Assembly (NCBI GenBank): GCA_001683735.1
Contig: LUGG01000013.1
Span: 1,426,001-1,490,000 of the forward strand
Direction: 5' to 3'
Source: Grifola frondosa
Taxonomy: Eukaryota; Basidiomycota; Agaricomycetes; Polyporales; Grifolaceae
DNA length: 64,000 bases
Each line of letters opens with the position of its first letter. Within the stretch, counting starts at the first letter, position 1. Shown piece by piece: positions 56,391 to 64,000 of this stretch. The translations under genes and the position numbers were made by a program. The notes beneath the pieces are model-generated. The model was given only the letters and a program-made list of their open reading frames with translations. It made no database searches and was not told the origin of the DNA.

Positions 56391-56405
56391 GTGAGGAGGA
56401 GAAGG
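56391..56405 (+). promoter_or_regulatory. Purine tract after integrase (PPT-like), plus element
   Basis: GTGAGGAGGAGAAGG follows a conserved block ACTGGGGACAGTCAGAATTT. The same pair of blocks occurs at 62345-62297 on the minus strand and, partly, at 59640-59599. It lies 275 bp after the integrase stop. Confidence 0.6.
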
Positions 56406-56766
56406 TTTCAATGCAATGCAATATAAGCAAGTTATGCGGCTTAATTTGTGATTTTTCCTTTACTTATTGCAAGCAGATATTCGTCTAAGGATTCATTTTC
56501 ATTTTAAATATATCCTACAAATGTACAGAATCAAGGAGACTACGACAACAGACTAAGAAAAATCAAGATACTACATATCATACGATGGTTAAAGACGATG
56601 CCAAGGAGATGCATAAAGGGGTAACCAAGACACGATACATATGGCAAATTGCAGAAATGAAGAAACATGGTCCAAATATCCATGCGACATTGTCGCGAAT
56701 GCATCTTCAGATCCTTACTTGTGACTTCCCTCAGATGGCTTCTTCGAACGACCTAGGGACAGGTCA
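56406..56766. other. Unassigned 3' region between purine tract and antisense gene
   Basis: AT-rich, no open frame of note and no terminal repeat recognised. It separates the plus-strand gypsy end from the minus-strand gene that follows. Confidence 0.4.
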
Positions 56767-58132
56767 TCACACGTCACTTGGAAGCCAAAGTGTATACTCA
56801 CTGAGGCGAGCAGAACCAGGCCAAGCATCAGGATCCCCACCAGCGTCTTCAATGATGTGACACAATTCCTGGTTGATGTGAAACACCTCGGTGTCGCACA
56901 CATTTATCTCCATGTCAAGAACGTATCTGTGCTCACTCAGCATGCAATACCGAGTTGCAGCCAAAGGGTCGAGGACAAATAATGGAGGAGCATGCAGATC
57001 AGCAATAGGAGGCTTGCAACGAGGAGCGGGCACTTGCGATGGACCAGCCCTACTCGTCGATGGCACAGTAGAGGACGCAGGAGACTCGAAAAAGAGCAGG
57101 TTGATGTCGGGAGATGGGAGAAATGGCTCCTCAATGAATGGCTCCTCAACAGGTTCAACAGGAGAGGAAGGCCTAGGCGTCACAGCAGGTGGGGCTGTCT
57201 TCTTTCCTTTCCCCTTTACAGCATGCTGGGTTTTCTTGGAGGCTGTTTTTGACAGCAACAATGACTTAGCAGGAGTCTCCGTGACCGGAGCACTTGCAAT
57301 GACTGGGGGTTTTGCAGTTGATAGATGTGTCGCGCAATGAATTACTGGAGCCTTTGGAGGCAACGTCTCTATCATCACCATTGGAAGAGGTGGGAGAGTT
57401 CTCACCACAGCAGCAGCAGCAGCAGCAGTCAATGGTGATGGAATTGAGGTACCAGCTGGCTTGTGAGCTGGGATACAAATCGAACCAGGTGATGCACTAC
57501 TATGAGTGGTAGAAAAGCGGACACCTTGGTGACGGCGAGCACGAGCTGCCAAAATACAAGTCCTTCAAGTAAAAGAATCAAAGAATGGCTGACAAAATGT
57601 ACCCGCAAGTGCATCGCGAGTCAATCCCTTCCACATACAGCCCTTCTTGTCGCATTTGCACCATTCACAAAGCCAATCCAAAGGACGAATTGCACACAGC
57701 AAAGGATGCTGAAGATCATAACAGCAGTCACACTAATCAAGGAGTCAGTGCAATCCCAAGGATACTAACAGATGAACTCACTGGTCCAACCACATCTCCG
57801 ACGTTGACTCCCTGCTTGTTGTGCTTACCAGCACCTCCAGTGATGAGCACATGCTCAATGTGACCATTGTCATCCTCATTGGCCAGCAGCATGAACCCTT
57901 TGTCCTCCACGATCACTCGGCGATGCTTGGAAGGTGATTCCCCCAGTGGGTCCAGTGGTGCCTCGGGTGATCGCGAATCTAACTCATAGCCAGGTAAGTC
58001 TGAAAATACCCCGTCATCATCACTGTTCACGACAAAGGCTGGCACTATGCTGGATGCATACTTGCTCGAGTGCACTGATAAGACTCGAACGGGATCCGGA
58101 CTAAAACCTAGATAATAAACCCACACACACAC
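56767..58132 (-). pseudogene. Antisense accessory gene, copy 1 (Cys-cluster / helical protein)
   Basis: Minus-strand exons: about 58132-57790 (acidic, then KGFMLLANEDDNGHIEHVLI, ends at a GTGAGT), about 57690-57570 (LCAIRPLDWLCEWCKCDKKG then CMWKGLTRD, Cys spacing C-x8-C-x2-C-x6-C), and 57552-56767 (poly-Ala, basic GKGKKTAPP, FLPSPDI, then the helical LDPLAATRYCMLSEHRYVLD). It ends TGA TGA. Homologous by motif order and by the xWxGLTRD signature to 59850-62082. It lies tail to tail with the gypsy integrase. The 5' start is not defined and abuts LTR-like sequence, so I call it incomplete. The function may be nucleic-acid binding. Confidence 0.6.
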
Positions 58133-58139
58133 ACACTCT

Positions 58140-59598
58140 GTATGTAAGGAGGTCGTAGCACGGATCGGAAGTTACGAGGTATGTCGCGAGTGGGCCTAAC
58201 GGCTTCTCGTTTTGGTTCCGAGCTCGAAGTGTGAACATGAATGTAAATACGAAGGGATGGAAAATGGAACTCGGAAGAGGGGACGCAAGGATAACTCAGC
58301 TCTATTCGCGACGGTGTGAGGCCGAATGCGAGACTCGCACGAACTCCTTGTGCTTCTCGGAAATGCAGTCGCAGTGCTTCGGAAACGTAGTCGCAGTCGC
58401 AGTGTAAAAGCTCAATCGCAAAGGGAAACACAGTGAAATGCAATTGCAGTATAACTTGGGGTAGACGCAGCGTGAGACGAGGGTGCGATCTGAAGGCGAT
58501 CACGATGAGTTGCAGTGCTGGAACTGAGCTCTCAACTCGAGGGGGAAAACTTGTCTGAATTCAGTAAAGTAATTACAGGGTATTTATCGACGAGTCCGAG
58601 TCCGAATCATGTGAAAAATGACCATGGACGATGCTCGGAAGCCCGAAGTAGACGTAGCCAAATGCGAAGAAGAGGGTAATGATATGATGAGGAAAGGGTA
58701 GGATTGGGATATATTGAGGAGGCAGGGGAGGGACCAAACGTGCATGAGCTCGTATGAAACGTAGCAACTGCGGTTGAACTACTAGGCTTGCCTTATCCGG
58801 AAGGGAAATGATTGCGATAGCCTCGGGGGTTGCAGTGCGAATCCGATCGCCAATACGATCTCGCCCTGGCCATGCGGACATACCTGAAACGGGTCCAAGT
58901 CTATCTAGTGTTGCCATGACTTAGTCACACCTGTTTCAGCTTTTTAGATATTCTGACATGAGTTTTACAGATAATGACATGATATTAATTAAAATTAATA
59001 GATAAGATGTATATGTATTTGAATGTAACACCACCATTTGCATAATGATCTTGAATGGATTTCAATTTCAGTTACATTGATAAAAAAGCTGACTACAAAG
59101 TCGGACTTTGCAATCGGCTTTTTGGCCATATCTCCATCAATACAAGGTATAACATTCTGATATGTGGCAAGATTATGCGGCTATATATAAGCTACACAAT
59201 GAGTATAAGAGCGCTGTGATATATGAAAAACTGCACAAGTTATGAGTCATATATCATTTAGCCCTGACTTAGCTGCAGCAACACTAAGTCTATCGGGCTA
59301 TTTCGGAGCGATGCCGAAAGGTCCTGATGTCGTACGATGCGGTCTCCATGCGGATCCGGCGAGATCGGACCGTCCGATCGGACTGTCCCGACAGTCTGGC
59401 TCGGTCGATCGCAGATGCGTGCAGTGCGCGTGTGCTCAGCGCGAGGATACTCCGGCGTCTGAGAAGGGCTTCGGCTCGATTAGGAAAGCCGATCCCGATG
59501 GTGCGTGCGGTAGGTGGAAGTGTGGGCTCGCATTCGCATTCGATTGGCCACAATCGCGAAGAGAGTCGGAGATGCGGTAGATGTTGCGTGCGTATCAT
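58140..59598 (-). mobile_element. Probable LTR of the minus-strand gypsy element
   Basis: On the minus strand a purine tract (GTGGGGAGGAGA, 59609-59598) is followed by TGATACGCACGC, as at the start of a 3' LTR. A TATA-like GATAAATACC occurs near 58585, followed by a CT-rich start (CAAGTTTTCCCCCTCGAG). The likely end is near TTACATACA at about 58140, beside a (GT)n run. The MITE at 58906-59286 is inserted in its U3. No second copy is in the window, so the limits are inferred. Confidence 0.5.
58906..59286 (-). mobile_element. hAT-type MITE, family M1, copy 3 (381 bp)
   Basis: Same ends as copy 1 but inverted. Perfect duplication AGTCTATC at 58898-58905 and 59287-59294. Very close in sequence to copy 4. 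Confidence 0.95.
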
Positions 59599-59609
59599 CT
59601 CCTCCCCAC
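59599..59609 (-). promoter_or_regulatory. Second purine tract (PPT-like), minus element
   Basis: Minus strand GTGGGGAGGAGA preceded by GGACGGTCCAGATTTTA. It matches the tract at 62310-62297 (GTGGGGAGGAGGAT preceded by GGACAGTTAGGATTTTA). The two tracts bracket the antisense gene. Confidence 0.55.
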
Positions 59610-59849
59610 TAAAATCTGGACCGTCCCTGGTCCTCGTGTAGGGATGAAGGAAGATCGCGAGTGGCGGGAATTCGGTTGCGAGACATGAGGATGCGCGGGG
59701 AAAGAAGTCGGACATGTGTTGATGGGATACTGATCGCGTGGTGGCCAGAAGGCGTGCGCTTGTTCCACTTAAATGCGAGGAGCCTTGTATCGCGTTCTCA
59801 CGCTCCTTTCTCCCTCTCCTTCTCTCTTTCCACTCCTCTGCTTATCATC

Positions 59850-62082
59850 ATGTCGTCCTCTCTTCCTGCTGAGGTCCCATTCGACGTGCACGCCGCCTAC
59901 ATGGCGTTCGATCCCGCCGAACGCGAGGCATTCTTGGCCGGCTACCGCGAAGAGCTTGAGGAGGGCGTCCAATTAATCCTGGATGCGCAGACGAAAGGCG
60001 ACCTCGAGATAGCTGGGCAAGCATTCATGGGGGCAATCGTAAGTTTGTTGGCTGATTCTTCTGAGAATACAATGGCGAGTAATCTGTGCAGGGTGACCTT
60101 CATCATCTCCAAGCTTCCGAGGCTAATGCAATCGCAGCGGAGGTGCTGGAGATCGTTCGCCCCTCCTTCGCCCATATCTGGGACGCGTCGTGGATGTCGT
60201 GGGGTGCGGAGCTCCTCCCTCAAGCTCCTACGCCAGTTAATCCTGTTCATGCACTTCGCGCGCGACTCGCTGCGACCAGTGCTTCATTGGTACAGGGATC
60301 GGCTTCGTGTTCAGCCTCCGTCCACCCTCCTCCTGCCCTTGACTTGTCCGACATGGCTCCTATACGGGTAAAGGTTGAGCCTGGTGAGGAAGAGCGATCA
60401 CTCACTGAAGCCGCTTCATGCATTGCGGGCGCCGTGATCGAGCTGACAGATAGCGAGGCCGATGCGATGGGGGATGATCCCGAGTCTGAGGAGGACGAAC
60501 TCATGTCCTCGACGCCTCCTGTGACCGCTCCGAACGTGCATACTAGGAGCGCTAAGTCCGCGAAGACTGCGAGGGTCGCGAAGGAGACGAAGGTGGTTGG
60601 GCCGCTGTCTGGAAGCGAGCTGATGGTGAAGCGGGCGGAACACGAGGCTGAGGGTTACTTTCCGCTCGAGGGCTGGGATAGTGTTGCTGCAGCTAAGTCA
60701 GGGCTAAATGATATATGACTCATAACTTGTGCAGTTTTTCATATATCACAGCGCTCTTATACTCATTGTGTAGCTTATATATAGCCGCATAATCTTGCCA
60801 CATATCAGAATGTTATACCTTGTATTGATGGAGATATGGCCAAAAAGCCGATTGCAAAGTCCGACTTTGTAGTCAGCTTTTTTATCAATGTAACTGAAAT
60901 TGAAATCCATTCAAGATCATTATGCAAATGGTGGTGTTACATTCAAATACATATACATCTTATCTATTAATTTTAATTAATATCATGTCATTATCTGTAA
61001 AACTCATGTCAGAATATCTAAAAAGCTGAAACAGGTGTGACTAAGTCATGGCAACACTAGGCTGGGACAGCCAAGGCAATCGGGTTGCGCTCGCCAACAG
61101 GGGTGGTGTTGGTCTTCGTGGTAAGATTCCGACGGAGCTCGGGGCAGTGCGCGGTGCAGTAAATATCATTTTCTTCCTCATGTTCGTCCCTGCTGACTTC
61201 GTATCTAGTGCACCCGTTGCCAGCTCGATCAGAGGCCCCTTGAGTGCTTCATCAACTCTTCGTCTCGGCTCTGCGTCGTGTGCTTCGAGAAAAGCCTTGG
61301 GTGTCGCTGGAACGGGCTGACTCGCGACAAAATTGGTGCGTCACTTTCCCCATGTCGTTTCTGCCACCGCTGACCTGCAATCATCGCTGTAGTGCAGTTT
61401 CCTGAGGAGCCGACGATCGCTTCGAACAGTGCTGCAACTAGTGAGGCCACTATGACTGCCTTGACAGCAGCATGTCGTTCCTCTCGCACTAATACTCACA
61501 CGATGACGAAGGCAGCCTCCGTGCGCTCGACGGCTACTGACAAAAAAGGGAAGGGCGTGGATCGCAGTGGAGCTCATGCCAGTCCCCCGACATCAACGTC
61601 GACTCCGTTCCTTCCATCGCCGGCACCTCTACCTCCGATTTTGACGTGCGGAGCATCGGCTCCTCTTCGCGAGTGACTGGGTACGTGGGGACTCCTCGTC
61701 TGGGTGCTGTGCCCATGGCTAAGTCAGCTTCTACCAGGTCCGTTGCTGGCGACGCGACCTTCGCCGCTCCATTCCATCGTGCGGGTAGCCCATACTCTGT
61801 TGCGAACACAGATGTCCGCACACACCTTCGGTCCATGTGCAACTGCCAGGTCACGGTGGAGACGGACCTCGTGCTCGGCATCGATGAGCTTTCGCGCCTT
61901 GAGAGCAGGATGCGCAAGGAAGCAGCTAACGCGAGTGAGGACATGAGGGGGTGGATCGCTGCGTCTCATCCTTCGGATGCTGTCGCTATCGGTGCATATT
62001 CTGCTTTGTCCGTGGAGGTCGCTCGGCAATGCGAGGAGATTGGAGGCTCACAAAGGAGCTCGAGGACTTGAGGCAGAAGTAG
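59850..62082 (+). pseudogene. Antisense accessory gene, copy 2, split by a MITE
   Basis: Exon 1 59850-60038 (MSSSLPAEVPFDVHAAYMAF, helical); 53-nt intron; exon 2 from 60092 (GDLHHLQASEANAIAAEVLE, acidic EPGEEERSL..., basic KSAKTARVAKETK, EGYFPLEGW) to the MITE at 60679. After the MITE it resumes DSQGNRVALANRGGVGLR, then about 61209-61333 CTRCQLDQRPLEC and LCVVCFEKSLGC followed by RWNGLTRDKI (Cys spacing C-x2-C-x8-C-x8-C-x2-C-x6-C). Then a Ser/Thr/Pro linker (FLPSPAPLPP) and a helical C-terminus (ETDLVLGIDELSRLESRMRK). One or two small frame breaks; stop at 62080-62082. It faces the integrase of the minus gypsy. Without the MITE the gene would be nearly whole. Confidence 0.65.
60679..61059 (+). 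mobile_element. hAT-type MITE, family M1, copy 4 (381 bp)
   Basis: Ends TAGTGTTGC / GGCAACACTA, perfect duplication GGCTGGGA at 60671-60678 and 61060-61067. It interrupts the coding sequence of the antisense gene. Confidence 0.95.
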
Positions 62083-62296
62083 GCGACGGAGGGGATGTCT
62101 CGTTCGCGGCAGAAATGGACTGCCTGGCTCTTTTCCCTTCGCTGTAGCTGTATCTCTGCGTGATCACGATGCAATGTATCTCCCTGTATGCGAAGTCATC
62201 TTAGTGTGTGTTTGGAAATGAAAATGGCTTTTTTTTTTAGACGATGTTCGTATGCGATAAAATCGAAAAATATCGTCAAAATATAGGCGGTATATT

Positions 62297-62310
62297 ATCC
62301 TCCTCCCCAC
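62297..62310 (-). promoter_or_regulatory. Purine tract after integrase (PPT-like), minus element
   Basis: Minus strand GTGGGGAGGAGGAT, preceded by ACTGGGGACAGTTAGGATTT. It corresponds to the tract at 56391-56405 of the plus element. It lies 288 bp after the integrase stop. Confidence 0.6.
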
Positions 62311-62597
62311 TAAAATCCTAACTGTCCCCAGTCAACATTAGAGTGGGTCGGATTCAATCAGATCAAGTGCGGAGAAGAGAATATATAGAAAGGAAGAAAA
62401 TTCAAAAACTTAGCGAAAATATATATATGGGGAAAGGCTCAGTACATCATCACTGCCTGAAAACCCGAAAAGTCTTGCACGAACGTCCGAGGAGTATCGT
62501 GACTTATGTCGTACACTATAAAATTATCATATGAGCATAAGGTGCGAGCGATTGAGTGGAGAGTGAAATTGAAAACGTGTCCGTGAGTATGCGAGTG

Positions 62598-63690
62598 TTA
62601 CTCGGGTGGAGCATCATCTTCTTCGTCGACTTCCTCTAGTCCTGGGTCATCGGGTATGTCTTCATCGTCACCTTGGGAATCAGATTGAAGGAGTTCGCGA
62701 AGTCGTTCATCGTCGATATCGAGGAGTTCGTTCGGGATGACGATCGCTTTGCGAGCGAAGTAGGGAATGACTCGGAATGCTGCGACTGGTTTGTCAAAGA
62801 CTGAACTGTCGAGTTCCGAGAGGATGTATGCGCCTCCCTTGTTGCGCAAAACCACTACGAGGGGTCCTAAGTATTACGCGCGCATCTTGCGATTAAGAGA
62901 CTTCTCGATCTGCGTGTGTCGCATTAGTACGAGGTCGCCACGCTTGAAGTCGAAGTCCTTAATGGTCCTCGCGTGCTCGCGTTCGAATCGGATTGCAGCT
63001 GTTACTCGTGCTTCGTAGACCTTCGATCGGAGGGTTTGGACTTGGTCGAATCACTTTTGCAACGCGATCGCGTGGCATGCGATAAGGTCAGCAGTCGAGA
63101 GGATGGATTCTGGAGCGGGCTGCAAATACGTTGCCTCAGAGATGTCTAGGGGAATGATGGGGTGGGTGCCTGTGACTGCGAAGTATGGTGAGCAACCCAT
63201 GCGATGGCGGACGGTGATGCGCTCAGCCCAGAATACTGAAAACACTACTTCTGCCCATCGCTTCTGATCTCCGTCAGCTGCTTTGAAGAGTGCGCCTTGG
63301 ATGTCGTAATGCGATCGCTCTACAATGCCATTCGTGCGAGAGTTGTAACCACTGATGCAAATGTGATTGATGTGATACTTCTTCGCGAGGTATTCGATGG
63401 CTTTGACGAACGCGGGGCCATTGTCAGTGACAATCTCGCTGAGTGCGCCCCAACGACAGAGACATTCTCGAATACGAAGTCGCTGAGAGTCTTCGAGGTC
63501 TCTTTGCATAGTGCTCGAAACTCGGGATAGAATGTGAGCGAACAACGACCTTGGATGAGGTAATGATAACCGCCCGATGGTGGGAGGTGCATCGTGTCGA
63601 GATGGATTTTCGCGAAGAGTGGTGCGGGGTCACGATGACTGGAGGGATTAGGACCTGTCGCGATTGACAATATAGCATCAACCTGCTACA
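62598..63690 (-). pseudogene. Ty3/gypsy integrase, second element, 5' truncated
   Basis: Reads (minus) CQSRQVLIPPV, HLDTMHLPPSGGYHYL, EIVTDNGPAFVKAIEYL, NGIVERSHYDIQGALF (D, D, E present), VFWAERITVRHRMGCSPYF, then a TGA for Arg near 63055, EKSLNRKMRA, stop, YLGPLVVLRNKGGAYIL, and an acidic tail (GDDEDIPDD) ending at 62598. It is homologous to the plus element but better preserved. Two frameshifts near 63450-63600. Upstream (towards 63.7 kb) it is cut by the satellite array. Confidence 0.85.
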
Positions 63691-63733
63691 ACCGTTGTGA
63701 GTTAGCTGGTCAGGTTGTCAAAAATGCCGTAGT

Positions 63734-64000
63734 ACAATACTGGGCAGATTGTAATATATATTGTATTACAATAGCAGCATTGTAATACAGCTAGGCCGCA
63801 TTTTTTTACAATTAGGGCTGCTTGTAATATTTTTATAGTACAATCTGACCTGATTGTAATACTAGATAATACAATCAGACCAGGTTGTAATTTTCGATAA
63901 AACAATCAGGTCAGATTGTAATATTCAGTAGTACAATCAGGTCAAATTGTAATATTCAATAAAACAACCAGGCCAGGTTGTAATTGTCGATAAAACAATC
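63734..64000. repeat. 31-bp satellite of palindromic units
   Basis: From 63840 the units start exactly every 31 bp (63840, 63871, 63902, 63933, 63964, 63995). Each has the imperfect palindrome ACAATCAGGYCAGRTTGTAA and an AT-rich spacer. More diverged units of 32-34 bp extend back to about 63734. The array runs off the right edge. Confidence 0.92.

Larger units (their letters stand above)
47438..56405 (+). mobile_element. Ty3/gypsy retrotransposon, decayed, 5' truncated
   Basis: Order gag - protease - reverse transcriptase - RNase H - integrase on the plus strand, typical of Ty3/gypsy. It is interrupted by a solo LTR (47992-49759) and a MITE (54164-54544). The 5' LTR is missing. A purine tract closes the internal region at 56391-56405. 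At least ten stops are CGA-to-TGA changes. Confidence 0.85.

Noticed and set aside
57408..57428. CAG repeat as a regulatory microsatellite
   Set aside because: It only encodes the poly-Ala run of the minus-strand accessory protein; about 7 units, nothing more to support.
1..64000. CRISPR arrays, bacterial operons, rRNA or tRNA genes
   Set aside because: No regular spacer arrays, Shine-Dalgarno-led gene strings or cloverleaf sequences were seen; splice signals show a eukaryotic genome.

Overview
The window looks like a repeat-rich, gene-poor stretch of a basidiomycete (Agaricomycetes) genome. The evidence is short GT-AG introns of about 45-60 nt, a KDZ transposase, a DUF6589-type protein, a RecQ-like helicase relic, Ty3/gypsy pol of the agaric type and a PIF/Harbinger element whose second gene is spliced. 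No rRNA, tRNA, CRISPR or bacterial operon structure was seen. I cannot name the species.

Layout. 1-3.5 kb: decayed KDZ transposase (minus) split by a hAT-type MITE. 3.5-11 kb: small repeats, an intact-looking 155-aa three-exon gene at 7.5-8.1 kb and a GC-rich island at 9.4-10.8 kb. 11-19 kb: repeat-associated ORFs of unknown function, a broken Zn2Cys6-like/coiled-coil gene (14.8-17.4 kb) and a broken paralogue of the 155-aa gene. 19.2-20.7 kb and 38.5-40.7 kb: two inverted copies of a decayed DAL5-like MFS transporter gene. 21.05-27.9 kb: three copies of a 660-bp MITE around and inside a complete PIF/Harbinger transposon (21811-26970). 28.2-30.6 kb: RecQ-like helicase relic facing a DUF6589 relic. 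30.6-32.2, 47.08-47.44 and 47.99-49.76 kb: three copies of one long LTR. 32.4-33.2 kb: two small minus-strand ORFs with TATA boxes. 33.5-36.7 kb: GC/CT-rich region with 14 copies of the palindrome GACGCGTC upstream of a TATA box. 37165-37767: hAT MITE. 41.1 kb: a 48-aa three-exon gene. 41.6-47.04 kb: a nearly uninterrupted minus-strand gag-protease-(second protease) polyprotein with no reverse transcriptase. 47.4-56.4 kb: decayed plus-strand Ty3/gypsy element. 62.6-63.7 kb: integrase of a second gypsy element on minus. 63.73-64.0 kb: 31-bp satellite with palindromic units.

Most interesting pattern. Both gypsy elements have, just past integrase and a purine-rich tract, a tail-to-tail gene on the opposite strand (56.8-58.1 kb minus; 59.85-62.08 kb plus). 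The two genes are homologous: a cysteine cluster followed by a GLTRD signature, a low-complexity linker and a helical C-terminus. This looks like an antisense accessory gene carried by this gypsy lineage.

Mutation pattern. Almost all nonsense codons in the dead elements are CGA to TGA, and the LTR copies differ mainly at CpG sites, which suggests cytosine methylation and deamination of repeats. Four 379-381-bp MITE copies and two of the three 660-bp MITEs keep perfect 8-bp target duplications, so they give a relative order of insertion.
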